The notes under the pieces are model-generated. The model saw only the letters and a list, made by a program, of their open reading frames with translations. It had not been told where the DNA came from and made no database searches. This document shows positions 26,117 through 34,765 of a stretch of DNA of 64,000 nucleotides, in pieces. The position numbers were made by a program, and so were the translations under genes. The number at the start of each line of letters is the position of its first letter. Position 1 is the stretch's first letter. The DNA comes from Candidatus Vecturithrix granuli (GTDB taxonomy: Bacteria > Moduliflexota > Moduliflexia > Moduliflexales > Moduliflexaceae), in contig DF820463.1 in the NCBI GenBank assembly GCA_000739535.1, forward strand, positions 318,195 through 382,194, written 5' to 3'.

Positions 26117-28168
26117 ATGCAAAAAGGGCTGCTGCGTTGGATACATGACCCCTGGATGCTTTTTGCACTGCTGGCGGTGCTGCTGGGGATTGGCCTGATT
26201 GTTGCACCGCAAATCTGGATTCTGCGGGCGTCGCTTCAGGAGGCTGGCGGCAAGTTTCATCTGAAAGCTGAGGCCAGTGCCGGCATTGTGACGGTCATCC
26301 CGGAAACAGTAGAACGTTATAACCTTCAGGAAGTGGAAACTGGCGTATATGCAGTCAGCCGCCATCAGAGCTTCTATTTTTCTATTTACAGTCAGGGGGA
26401 GAGGTCCCTGCGTCTTGAAGCGGCTAAGGGCGTCCAATTTTCAGTCATATCCGGGGCAGATAATACGCTCAGGCTCTCAATTCAACAGGCTGATTTTGTC
26501 ATTTCACAAAAAGTGTTCTTTTCGTTCTTCGAGACGCAAACCGAAGTGACGCCACTGCAAGCCAAAATGCTCGCGCCCGGTGTGGTGGAACTCACATTTC
26601 ATCCGAACGCCTATATCGCCTTTCACGACCAGCGACTGCATTACACCCTGCAAAATTATGTGACCTTCTTATCCCAAAATCGCTATCTCAAAGCGATCTG
26701 GAATAGTCTGATCGTGACCGTGTGTGCAACTGCGCTGGCCTCGGTGATTGCGGTTTCCTTAGCTTACTTTCTGGCGCGCTACCGAATTCCGGGGACAGAG
26801 ACCATTCTGGTGCTAATCACCATGGCCTCGGTTGCGCCGCCGTTTTTAGGGGCGTATGCCTGGCGCATGTTGTTGGGCAGCTATGGCATTCTGACGCGTG
26901 CGCTCGGTTTGGATTGGACGATCATTGGGATTCACGGCGTCATCTGGGTCGTGACCTGGTTAATCTTTCCGGTCATCTTTTTGCTGACCTACGACGCCTT
27001 TACCTCGATCGATCATTCCTTGCGCGAATCCTCCATGAGTCTGGGCGCGGATAAACGCACGACCCTGTTCAAAATTGAAATTCCTCTGGCCATGCCCGGC
27101 ATCGTGACCGGATTGTATCTGGCGATGATGACGGCGTTCACCGATTTTGGCACGCCTTATGTGATTTCGATTGATTTAAACGTGCTGCCAGTTGTAATTT
27201 ATAAAGAATACATGAGCGAGGTTGGTTCGAATGTCTCGATTGCCAGTACCGGCAGCATCTTGATGATCCTGATTTCCAGCCTGATTTTGATGGGGCAGCG
27301 CATCTATCTGGCCAGCCGCTCGTATGCTTCGGTTAAATCGCGCCAACCTTCCGTCATGCAGCCATCGCAGACAAAGCAACGCTGTATTCTCGGATTCACC
27401 GCGCTGGTGTGTGCATTTGCGTTTCTGCCGCATGTTACGGTGTTGATTACTTCATTTCTCAAGTGGAATGTCGGCATCGTGACAACCATCCCGACCCTCA
27501 GGAATTTTGTCAAATTATTCTCAACCGAACTGCACGCCGTATTTGTGAGCGTTTTTCTGGGAGTCTCAGCGACCGCGCTTGATTTTGTGTTTGGCATTGG
27601 CATCGCCTACATTATCGTGCGCAAACGCTATGTGGTATTGGCGAATTTTCTGAATCTGCTGGTCATGGTGCCCTACATCATTCCGGGCACGGTTTTGGGA
27701 ATCGGATTCATTCTGATTTTCAATCAACCGCCGATCTTACTGACCGGCACCTGGATCATTCTGGTGCTGGCCTATTTTATCAGAAAACTGCCCTATTCGG
27801 TCAAAAGTTCGGAAGCCACGCTGTATCAAATTCATCCTGCCCTGGAAGAAGCCGCGAAAAGTCTGGGCGCCAGACCGCTGCGCAGTTTTCGTGATGTCAC
27901 CTTACCGCTGATGTTAGGGGGCATTATCTCCGGCGCGAGCCTATCGTTTCTGCATATTATGACCGAACTCAGTTCGACCATCATCTTGTATCGTCCGCCC
28001 TGGAAGCCGATGACTGCTGTGATTTTTGAAAATGCGATTTCCGCCGGAGCGGATTTCGGCGTGGCCGGAGCTATGACGGTGGTACTGATGCTGCTGTTAT
28101 ACGCGCCGTTGTATCTGATTACGATCAAAACCCGTAAGATTAAGGAGATGAACATTGAATCCATCTGA
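26117..28168 (+). CDS. ABC transporter permease, fused two-domain, with periplasmic insertion
   Basis: Protein of 683 aa holding two copies of the binding-protein-dependent permease domain. Each has the cytoplasmic EAA loop (ESSMSLGADKRTTLFKI at about residue 300 and EEAAKSLGARPLRSF at about 580), which contact the ATPase. Total TM count is about 12, as in the fused FbpB/ThiP type. Unusually, the first TM helix (about 13-35) is separated from the second (about 190) by some 150 residues of mostly beta-type, non-hydrophobic sequence that should lie in the periplasm. The start has only a weak Shine-Dalgarno site. Its 3' end overlaps the ATPase gene by 14 nt. Confidence 0.92.
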   Translation: MQKGLLRWIHDPWMLFALLAVLLGIGLIVAPQIWILRASLQEAGGKFHLKAEASAGIVTVIPETVERYNLQEVETGVYAVSRHQSFYFSIYSQGERSLRLEAAKGVQFSVISGADNTLRLSIQQADFVISQKVFFSFFETQTEVTPLQAKMLAPGVVELTFHPNAYIAFHDQRLHYTLQNYVTFLSQNRYLKAIWNSLIVTVCATALASVIAVSLAYFLARYRIPGTETILVLITMASVAPPFLGAYAWRMLLGSYGILTRALGLDWTIIGIHGVIWVVTWLIFPVIFLLTYDAFTSIDHSLRESSMSLGADKRTTLFKIEIPLAMPGIVTGLYLAMMTAFTDFGTPYVISIDLNVLPVVIYKEYMSEVGSNVSIASTGSILMILISSLILMGQRIYLASRSYASVKSRQPSVMQPSQTKQRCILGFTALVCAFAFLPHVTVLITSFLKWNVGIVTTIPTLRNFVKLFSTELHAVFVSVFLGVSATALDFVFGIGIAYIIVRKRYVVLANFLNLLVMVPYIIPGTVLGIGFILIFNQPPILLTGTWIILVLAYFIRKLPYSVKSSEATLYQIHPALEEAAKSLGARPLRSFRDVTLPLMLGGIISGASLSFLHIMTELSSTIILYRPPWKPMTAVIFENAISAGADFGVAGAMTVVLMLLLYAPLYLITIKTRKIKEMNIESI

Positions 28169-29237
28169 GCATCGTCTTGCTACAAGCGTCAGCATTGAGG
28201 GGGTTTCAAAAGCCTTCGGCAAATTACAGGCGTTGAAATTCGTCAGTTTACAGATCGAGCGCGGGGAATTTTTCACTCTGCTGGGCCCGTCGGGCTGCGG
28301 CAAAACCACTTTGCTGCGCACCATCGCCGGATTTGAACAACCGGATCATGGTCGAATTTTGTTTAACGATACCGATGTCACCAGCTTACCCCCCTGGGAC
28401 AAACAGATCGGGTTTGTGTTCCAGAATTACGCGCTGTGGCCTAACATGAATGTATTTCAAAATATTGCCTACGGCTTGAAAATCCGCAAAAAATCAGCGC
28501 AGGAAATCGCGGAAAAGGTGCGTTGGGGTCTGGATCTGGTTAATCTGCCCGGAATCGAAACCAAATTCCCAGAGCAGCTGAGCGGCGGACAGCAGCAGCG
28601 CATCGCCATTGCCAGAGCCTTAGTGATCGATCCGCAGATTTTGCTGCTGGATGAGCCGCTTTCCAATCTGGATGCCAAGCTGCGAATTTCCTTACGCAAA
28701 CAGATTCGCGAGATTCAAAACCGTCTGGCTCTGACGGTCGTGTATGTGACCCACGATCAGGAAGAAGCTCTGGAAATTTCGGATCGCATTGCGGTGATGA
28801 ATCTGGGTGAAGTACAGCAAGTGGCCGCGCCGGATGTCATTTACGAAGAACCGGTCAACCTGTTTGTGGCGGATTTTGTGGGCAAGACTAATGTGCTCAA
28901 CGGTTCGATTGATGCGCAAGGCCGGTTCGTGAGTCAGGATGCAGCTTTGCAGTTTGCACTTGCAGAACAGCCTTGTTCCAAGACAACCCTGCTTGCTCGC
29001 CCTGAAAATATCAGTGTCACGACCGCCAGCGATTCCTGGCACCTGCACGGCGTGGTGCAGCGCCGCTTTTATCTGGGCAATATCAAACGCTACGAAGTGC
29101 GGCTGCCCAATCAAGCCATCTTCCTGATCGAAACCCACCTCAATCTCAAACAAGAGGAAAAAATCTACCTGCGCTTCGAGCACTATCGGTTGTTAACAGC
29201 CTCAACCCAGGACTCTGTGCCCCATAGTTCCAAATAA
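28155..29237 (+). CDS. ABC transporter ATP-binding protein (Fe3+/spermidine/phosphonate type)
   Basis: Protein of 360 aa starting at TTG 28155, chosen because TAAGGAG (28141-28147) is 7 nt upstream; the overlap with the permease implies coupled translation. All ATPase motifs are present: Walker A GPSGCGKTT, Q-loop FVFQNYALWP, signature LSGGQQQRIAIARAL, Walker B LLLDEPLSNLDA and H-loop THDQEE. The C-terminal 120 residues form a TOBE-type domain as in FbpC/PotA. It powers uptake of the ligand bound by the protein encoded at 25076. Confidence 0.95.
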   Translation: MNPSEHRLATSVSIEGVSKAFGKLQALKFVSLQIERGEFFTLLGPSGCGKTTLLRTIAGFEQPDHGRILFNDTDVTSLPPWDKQIGFVFQNYALWPNMNVFQNIAYGLKIRKKSAQEIAEKVRWGLDLVNLPGIETKFPEQLSGGQQQRIAIARALVIDPQILLLDEPLSNLDAKLRISLRKQIREIQNRLALTVVYVTHDQEEALEISDRIAVMNLGEVQQVAAPDVIYEEPVNLFVADFVGKTNVLNGSIDAQGRFVSQDAALQFALAEQPCSKTTLLARPENISVTTASDSWHLHGVVQRRFYLGNIKRYEVRLPNQAIFLIETHLNLKQEEKIYLRFEHYRLLTASTQDSVPHSSK

Positions 29238-29258
29238 CGCTGCCTGCCATCTTTTTTG

Positions 29259-29287
29259 TTGACAAGATTCAATCGACAGTTTATAGT
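29259..29287 (+). promoter_or_regulatory. Consensus promoter of the restriction-modification operon
   Basis: TTGACA (29259-29264), 17-nt spacer, TATAGT (29282-29287). The expected start of transcription (about 29293) lies after the ATG at 29288, so that ATG cannot be used, and translation must begin further down, most likely at 29351. Confidence 0.75.
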
Positions 29288-29350
29288 ATGCAAAAGAAAA
29301 TAACAAGCAAACAAAAGGTAAATATACGATTAGCTAACATTTGCACTGTT

Positions 29351-30223
29351 ATGAAACCTGTTGAAACTCAAATCAAACACGGCGATTGTTTGGAAATTTT
29401 GAAAGACTATCCGGATAATTTTTTTGATTTAATCGTGACATCCCCTCCTTATGCAGATAGTCGGGAAAATACGTATGGAGGCGTTAAACCCGATCAATAT
29501 GTTGAATGGTTTCTTCCTCGAAGTGAACAATTTTTACGCGTGTTAAAGCCTTCTGGCACATTCATTTTGAATATTAAGGAACGAGTCGTGAATGGAGAAA
29601 GGAGCACCTATGTCATAGAGCTTATCCTGGAATTAAGAAAGCAAGGATGGTTTTGGACAGAAGAATTTATCTGGCATAAGAAAAATTGTTATCCTGGAAA
29701 ATGGCCTAATCGTTTTCGAGACGCCTGGGAACGATGTTTACAGTTTAATAAAACCAGGAAATTTCAGATGTATCAGGAAGCCGTGATGGTGCCAATGGGA
29801 GATTGGGCGAAAACTCGCTTAAAGAACTTAAGTGACACAGACAAAATTCGCGATACTTCTGATGTCGGAAGCGGATTCGGCAAGAATGTCTCGAATTGGC
29901 TCAATCGAAAAAAAGCCTACCCTACGAATGTGCTTCATTTGGCAACTGAATGCTTTAACCGGAATCATAGCGCGGTATTTCCGGAAGCACTTCCTGCCTG
30001 GTTTATAAAACTATTTACCCGCGAATATGATTGGGTGCTTGATCCGTTTCTCGGTTCAGGAACGACATGTAAAGTTGCGCAAACGATAAATAGGAATTCG
30101 GTAGGGATCGACATTCTTCCTGAAAATTATGAACTTGCCCAAAAACGAACGATAACAACTCAATATAAGATGCTTGAAGAAGAGGCAGAATATGAGACAG
30201 ATTTCACAGCAGGAAATCATTGA
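29351..30223 (+). CDS. DNA methyltransferase, N4-cytosine type (beta class)
   Basis: Protein of 290 aa. The catalytic motif TSPPY comes first (about residues 29-33) and the SAM-binding FLGSGTT motif near the C-terminus (about 240), the circularly permuted beta order. SPPY favours N4-cytosine methylation. The start at 29351 gives HGDCLEIL directly before motif IV, as in the family, and is required by the promoter position; its Shine-Dalgarno site is poor. The gene overlaps the restriction endonuclease gene by 32 nt, forming a type II system in which the methyltransferase protects host DNA. Base composition appears lower in GC than the ABC genes before it, which suggests transfer. Confidence 0.9.
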   Translation: MKPVETQIKHGDCLEILKDYPDNFFDLIVTSPPYADSRENTYGGVKPDQYVEWFLPRSEQFLRVLKPSGTFILNIKERVVNGERSTYVIELILELRKQGWFWTEEFIWHKKNCYPGKWPNRFRDAWERCLQFNKTRKFQMYQEAVMVPMGDWAKTRLKNLSDTDKIRDTSDVGSGFGKNVSNWLNRKKAYPTNVLHLATECFNRNHSAVFPEALPAWFIKLFTREYDWVLDPFLGSGTTCKVAQTINRNSVGIDILPENYELAQKRTITTQYKMLEEEAEYETDFTAGNH

Positions 30224-31307
30224 GTATGTTGAAGCCAACATCCCTCAATTTCATCAGAGCCGTTTGAATAAACTGCTATCTTTAAAGTTGGAAGAGATTC
30301 TGAAACACAAGAACCCATATCTCTTTAAAGCCAGGAATATCTGCACGGCTGAAGAATTAGTACGAAATACATTAGACGCCTTTCTCTCATCTTCTGAAGA
30401 GGGATTGTTTGGAGAGTTTTTGGAAAAATTGGCGATATTTATCTGTGTTCAAGTATTTGGAGGAAGAAAATCTTCTGCTGAGGGAATAGATTTAGAATTT
30501 GAACAGGATCACACGAAGTTTATCGTTTCTATCAAATCGGGACCAAACTGGGGCAATAGTGGTCAAGTAACGAAAATGGTCACTGATTTCAAAAAGGCAA
30601 AAAAAATTTTAAGGTCGAACACGTCTTCTACAATGAATATTGTGGCAGTAAATGGGTGTTGCTATGGTAGAGACAATAGACCAGATAAAGGTGATTATCT
30701 CAAGTTATGTGGTCAAAGATTCTGGACCCTTATTTCTGGAAGTGAAACATTATATACGGATATCATAGAGCCTCTTGGACACAGAGCAAAAGAGAAAAAT
30801 GAGAAATTTCTTCAAGAATACAGTAAAGTGGTCAATAAATTTACGCTTGAATTCATACAAACGTTTTGTGATTCAGAAGGACAAATCCATTGGGATAGAG
30901 TTGTACAGTTGAATTCCGCCAGAAGGTATGACCTTGAAAAGTATCCTTTGGCGACGGAAGAAGAAAAAAGGGGTAATTTATCATCAGCAATAGCAATCTT
31001 AGAAGACATTTGTAGAAAGGGCACCCCTGAGGTTGGGATTCACAAAAGATTATCCCAAATGTGGAGGAAGTTGTATAAAGAACATTTCAAAAATAATGAG
31101 CACGAAGAAGCTGTGAACATTATTAAGAGCATGATGGAAATGTATGAATTTCTTGAACAGAGTGAAGATGAAGCAATTCAACATTGCTCAAACTTCTATT
31201 TCACCCTCTCAGATGCTCGAATACTCTTTCAACATTCAAAAACTATGGGTTCGCAAGAGTGGTCAGAGAAAGCTTCTTATTTGATTAACAAATTCAAAAA
31301 TGCCTGA
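30192..31307 (+). CDS. Type II restriction endonuclease (PmeII-like)
   Basis: Protein of 371 aa. A PD-(D/E)xK-type site is visible: Glu and Asp in AEGIDLEF (about residues 103-110) and Ser-Ile-Lys (SIKSG) about 13 residues on, followed by a GNSGQ loop and a short CCYG stretch. The layout matches what I remember of the PmeII type II endonuclease family. The C-terminal third (about 265-371) is helical and TPR-like, which is unusual for the class and could aid dimerisation or specificity. Start at 30192 follows GAGGCAG; the frame could begin at 30174. It is AT-rich compared with flanking genes. The target site should be that of the overlapping methyltransferase but cannot be read from sequence. 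Confidence 0.82.
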   Translation: MRQISQQEIIEYVEANIPQFHQSRLNKLLSLKLEEILKHKNPYLFKARNICTAEELVRNTLDAFLSSSEEGLFGEFLEKLAIFICVQVFGGRKSSAEGIDLEFEQDHTKFIVSIKSGPNWGNSGQVTKMVTDFKKAKKILRSNTSSTMNIVAVNGCCYGRDNRPDKGDYLKLCGQRFWTLISGSETLYTDIIEPLGHRAKEKNEKFLQEYSKVVNKFTLEFIQTFCDSEGQIHWDRVVQLNSARRYDLEKYPLATEEEKRGNLSSAIAILEDICRKGTPEVGIHKRLSQMWRKLYKEHFKNNEHEEAVNIIKSMMEMYEFLEQSEDEAIQHCSNFYFTLSDARILFQHSKTMGSQEWSEKASYLINKFKNA

Positions 31308-31610
31308 GGGATGAAAATGAACGCTTATGCAACCGCTTGTCTTCTGTGATGGTGCTGACCTTCACCCCACAATATCTTCTGTCATAAATACAATCGGGGA
31401 ATCGAAATTCAATCGTTCTATGATCCGTAACTTCTGCACCAGATTCATGAGGCGGTAGAGGTATATTGTTAAGCCTTTGAACCTATTGAGTTAAGCATTT
31501 TATAAGAATTTCAATATGACAATAGAAAAAGAGTAACGTTATTTTCTCTGTATTTGTCAATACGATCAAATTTACTTTTTTTACTTTAAAATCTTGAAAG
31601 GAGATCAGGT
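31308..31610. other. Gap with possible gene relic on the minus strand
   Basis: 303 bp after the endonuclease. On the minus strand, a stop-free reading of about 61 codons ends at 31294-31296 and runs back to about 31478 (it contains a protein-like PPHESGAEVTDHRTIEFRF stretch) but has no start codon. An overlapping second frame ends at 31362. Neither is assigned to a family. The last part is AT-rich and leads to the AAAGGAGA site of the next gene. Confidence 0.35.
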
Positions 31611-32012
31611 ATGGCTGTTATAACTATTTTCAAGAACGAACAAATTACTGTTTACTATTATCCAGAAGAAAAAATCATTCATCATGTCATGCACAAATAT
31701 ACTTATGGCCAGACATTTCGTGATGCATTAATGGCCGGTGCTGAAGCTATGAAAACATACGGGGCGCACAAGTGGTTATCCGATGATCGAAATAATCCGG
31801 TTTTGAGCCCGGAAGATCAGAAGTGGGGCATTGAAGTCTGGGAGCCTCAGGTCATTGAAGCGGGTTGGAAATATTGGGCGATTGTGCAGCCTGAACATGT
31901 TATTGCGAAATGGAGAATGCTCAAATTAGCCGAGATGTATTCGAAAAAAGGGATTACGGTCCAGCTTTTTACCGATCCGGAAGAAGGGATGAAGTGGCTG
32001 GAGAGCCAATAG
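31611..32012 (+). CDS. SpoIIAA-like/STAS-type small protein
   Basis: Protein of 133 aa without signal peptide. It fits the SpoIIAA-like (SEC14/STAS fold) group: an N-terminal beta strand pair, a WLSDDRNNPVLSPEDQKWG segment, then a W-E-P...AGWKYWAIV stretch and a final FTDPEEGMKWL helix. These proteins are thought to act in regulation or lipid binding; no catalytic residues are seen. Good AAAGGAGA site 9 nt upstream. It stands alone between the restriction system and the alcohol dehydrogenase relic, so context gives no further hint. Confidence 0.72.
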   Translation: MAVITIFKNEQITVYYYPEEKIIHHVMHKYTYGQTFRDALMAGAEAMKTYGAHKWLSDDRNNPVLSPEDQKWGIEVWEPQVIEAGWKYWAIVQPEHVIAKWRMLKLAEMYSKKGITVQLFTDPEEGMKWLESQ

Positions 32013-32064
32013 AAAACAATTTCTTCGTTTAGCATTGATTACCCATAATAAGGAAAAAAGAGGC

Positions 32065-32266
32065 ATGTTCTCTCTATCAAATTTGCGGAAATTTGTTGCC
32101 CCGGAAATAATTTTTGGAGCAGAAGCAAAGGCATTAGCCGGGAGATACGTCCAAACGTTTTCAGCTTCAAAGGTGCTTGTGTCACAGATCAGGGGGTAAT
32201 TGCGGCGGGTGGGGCCGAAGTACAGCAAAGCCTTGAAGAAGTTGGAGTGCCACACCAGGTATTTAT
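32065..32266 (+). pseudogene. Truncated, frameshifted iron-containing alcohol dehydrogenase
   Basis: From the ATG at 32065 (AAAGAGG upstream) the frame reads MFSLSNLRKFVAPEIIFGAE then ...ALAGRYVQTFSASKVLV and hits TAA at 32197. A one-base loss near 32180 restores the family sequence in another frame: VTDQGVIAAGGAEVQQSLEE, then VGVPHQVF. This is the N-terminal Rossmann part of iron-type (group III) alcohol dehydrogenases, where V-T-D-x-G-V is the cofactor-binding segment. The homology stops at the hairpin 32267-32300, and about 300 residues including the iron-binding histidines are gone. It is a dead remnant cut by the repeat or by a deletion ending there. Confidence 0.8.
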
Positions 32267-32300
32267 AAAAACTGAGTTCTTTCAAAAAACTCAGTTTTTA
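32267..32300 (-). terminator. Hairpin terminator on kinase stop codon (CCGGGTTTC-like family)
   Basis: AAAACTGAGTT and AAACTCAGTTTT form an 11-bp stem with A/T runs at both ends. It covers the stop codon of the minus-strand kinase, as the hairpin at 17585-17619 does for the receiver gene, and it also marks the break point of the alcohol dehydrogenase remnant. Confidence 0.65.
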
Positions 32301-34607
32301 GGTATTTTGCGAATGGATGGCGGCGGCAGTAATTGGTAAAAAAACGCTGAAAGTGGTTCGTCCGGGCTGACTTTCTAATTCAATTTTTCCCGCATGTTTT
32401 TCGACGATTTTCTTGACAATATCTAATCCTAAACCGCTTCCTTCTCCTGCTATTTTTGTGGTAAAAAACGGTTCAAAAATGCGCTCGCGGATCTCTTCAG
32501 GAACTCCGCAGCCGGAATCTGTCATCCGCACAACAACTTGATTTTCTTTCTGAAAAACAGCAATTTCAAGCTGGCCTTCTCCGTTCATGGCCTGAACTGC
32601 GTTGTGCACCAGATTCGTCCAGACCTGATTCAATTCGTCAGGATAGCACTGAATGGCTGGCACCGGATCATAGTACTTAATTACCTCAATCCCATGTTTT
32701 AACTGGTTATGATATAAGGTTAAGACAATATCAATTCCTTCCGTAATATTGGTCCGGGTCATTTCATCGGAATGATCATAATGGGCGTAATTTTTCAGCG
32801 CAAATACAACCTTTGAGGCGCGCTCCACTGCCATCATGATGTTTTGACTGTGGTGCTGCTGGCTGGTGAGATTGTAGGCCGCCCTGAGAATTTCAGTACT
32901 GTGACCATCCTGAAATAACGTGATAAATGGAGTAATATCCTCATAGATTCCCATATCAACCAGTGTATCGGCAAACATTTCGGCATTGGCAATCTGATGG
33001 GTTTCAAGTTCCTGACGTAAATCGCGACGCAGTTTGCGTTCTTCTCTGGATGTTAGATTTTTTTTACCTTGTAACGCCTGTTGGATGAGCATGAGAAAGG
33101 TCTGCTGTTGCTCCGGGGTTAAGCGTTGCAAGAGCGCAGGCAGATGATACAAGGTTTCCTGTAAGACGCTGGAAATATGTCCCATTGAGGCCCGAATTGC
33201 CCCTAAAGGGGTATTGATTTCATGGGCGACGCCGGCGATCAATTGCCCCAGTGCCGCCATTTTTTCCGATTGAATCAGTTCCCGTTGCGTGGCTTTCAAA
33301 TGTTCAAGCGCCAGCGAGAGTTCCTGCGTGCGTTCTTTCACTTCTCGTTCCAGGTTAGCCTTATAAGCATGTTGCAAGGCTTCTGCTTGTTTACGCTCTG
33401 TAATATCGATGAGTGAGCCTTCGTAATAGAGCAGTTTCCCATTGGGATCAAGCACGGTGCGTGCCGAAATGGAGGCCCAGATAATCGCGCGATCTTTACA
33501 GCAAATCTGGGTTTCAAAGCGGATGACTTTGCCTTCGTCATGAAGAACTCGTTCAAAACTGTGTAAATCTTCTCGATTCACATAGACTTGTTCCATAAAA
33601 TTCGTGACGGTGGAAAGTAATTCCTGGGGAGAATCATACTTGATGATGGCTGCCAGCGCCGGATTAGCGTTGAGCAGCCGGCCATCGGTTCTGATCTGAA
33701 AAATACCTTCCAGGCTATTTTCAAAGATCATCTGGTATTTCTTTTCTGTTTGTAATAATGAGAGTTCTGCGCGTTTGCGTTCTTTGATTTCCGCCTGTAA
33801 ATTTTCCGTCATGGTGCGCAACGACGTATTCAACACCCCGATTTCATCCCCACTTTCCGGCAGCCATTCGATTTCTTCTTTTCCGGCGCGAATGCTTTCG
33901 GCAATATCCACAATACGTGACACAGGATGGATGATGGAATGCTTAATAATAATAGCAATCAACGTCAGCGCGCTGATGACTATAATAATCGAGATGAGCA
34001 GATTCATTTTGCCATAGCGTCGCGCCATGATATTGATTGAATCGAGTTCCGTTTTCAAATTGTTGGCAAATTGATCAACAAAAGAACGTAATCGTTCCTG
34101 AATCTCTTCCGTTTGTTGTCCAAGTTGAATCGCTCGATCTTGCAGCGCAGGATCAAGCTGTTCGGTTGTTTCTGGTGTGATATCTTCTGTATCGGCAAAA
34201 GCGGAACTCAATTTCACATACACCTCCTGAGCCGAAACAGTAAACGCAGTGACTTGTACCAGCACTTCTCTGATCATTTCTTTTTGTTGCGGATTGAGTT
34301 CTTCCAGATTGATGATAATCTGAAGCGCAGTTCTGGTTCTTTCTGCATAATTTTGCGCAGATCCGATCAGCGATTCTTCGCCCATCATGACGGCGTCGTT
34401 ATACAGTCTAATCTGTTCATTAAACGCCGCATACGCCAGCTCACTCTGCTTGGCAGCCGGAATCAGCGCTTCAGAGACATCTCGCAACCGCGTTTTCATA
34501 GATTTTTCAAGGTGAAAAGACAGAATGACCAGGATCAAATATCCTAAGACCAGAATACTGAGGCTTAACCAGATTTTGACCGCGATGGTTAAAGAGCGTT
34601 TCATCAT
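32298..34607 (-). CDS. Membrane histidine kinase (sensor helix bundle, HAMP, PAS, HisKA, HATPase)
   Basis: Protein of 769 aa. TM1 (about residues 10-30) and TM2 (about 205-225) enclose a 170-residue helical periplasmic domain of 4HB type. A HAMP domain (about 225-280), one PAS domain (about 290-410) with a PAC tail, a coiled coil, DHp site EKMAALGQLIAGVAHEINTP and HATPase (LNQVWTNLVHNA, DSGCGVP, GEGSGLGL) follow. Between the two DHp helices lies an insertion of about 100 residues with DTLVDMGIYE in its middle, shared with the giant kinase at 11801-17560 and very similar in sequence; the helix 2 part reads RASKVVFALKNYAHYD. No response regulator lies next to it. The hairpin at 32267-32300 ends the transcript. 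Confidence 0.94.
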   Translation of the reverse strand: MMKRSLTIAVKIWLSLSILVLGYLILVILSFHLEKSMKTRLRDVSEALIPAAKQSELAYAAFNEQIRLYNDAVMMGEESLIGSAQNYAERTRTALQIIINLEELNPQQKEMIREVLVQVTAFTVSAQEVYVKLSSAFADTEDITPETTEQLDPALQDRAIQLGQQTEEIQERLRSFVDQFANNLKTELDSINIMARRYGKMNLLISIIIVISALTLIAIIIKHSIIHPVSRIVDIAESIRAGKEEIEWLPESGDEIGVLNTSLRTMTENLQAEIKERKRAELSLLQTEKKYQMIFENSLEGIFQIRTDGRLLNANPALAAIIKYDSPQELLSTVTNFMEQVYVNREDLHSFERVLHDEGKVIRFETQICCKDRAIIWASISARTVLDPNGKLLYYEGSLIDITERKQAEALQHAYKANLEREVKERTQELSLALEHLKATQRELIQSEKMAALGQLIAGVAHEINTPLGAIRASMGHISSVLQETLYHLPALLQRLTPEQQQTFLMLIQQALQGKKNLTSREERKLRRDLRQELETHQIANAEMFADTLVDMGIYEDITPFITLFQDGHSTEILRAAYNLTSQQHHSQNIMMAVERASKVVFALKNYAHYDHSDEMTRTNITEGIDIVLTLYHNQLKHGIEVIKYYDPVPAIQCYPDELNQVWTNLVHNAVQAMNGEGQLEIAVFQKENQVVVRMTDSGCGVPEEIRERIFEPFFTTKIAGEGSGLGLDIVKKIVEKHAGKIELESQPGRTTFSVFLPITAAAIHSQNT

Positions 34608-34765
34608 GTTCTCTGTATATCCTTAGTTAGCCTGAAATTAGATAGTTTTTCAGAAAGAAAACGATATATGATTGGTAAATATGACAGACAGTGAATTATT
34701 TGTAAAGAAAACTTCGAAAAATTTTTCCGTTTAGAGTGTGTTGCCTGTGAAATTAGACATACTAT

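Noticed and set aside
28692-29183. 163-codon minus-strand frame opposite the ABC ATPase gene
   Set aside because: The plus strand encodes an intact ATPase with all motifs, so this is a shadow.
29288-29350. Upstream ATG for the N4-cytosine methyltransferase
   Set aside because: It directly follows the -10 box, so it would not be in the transcript.
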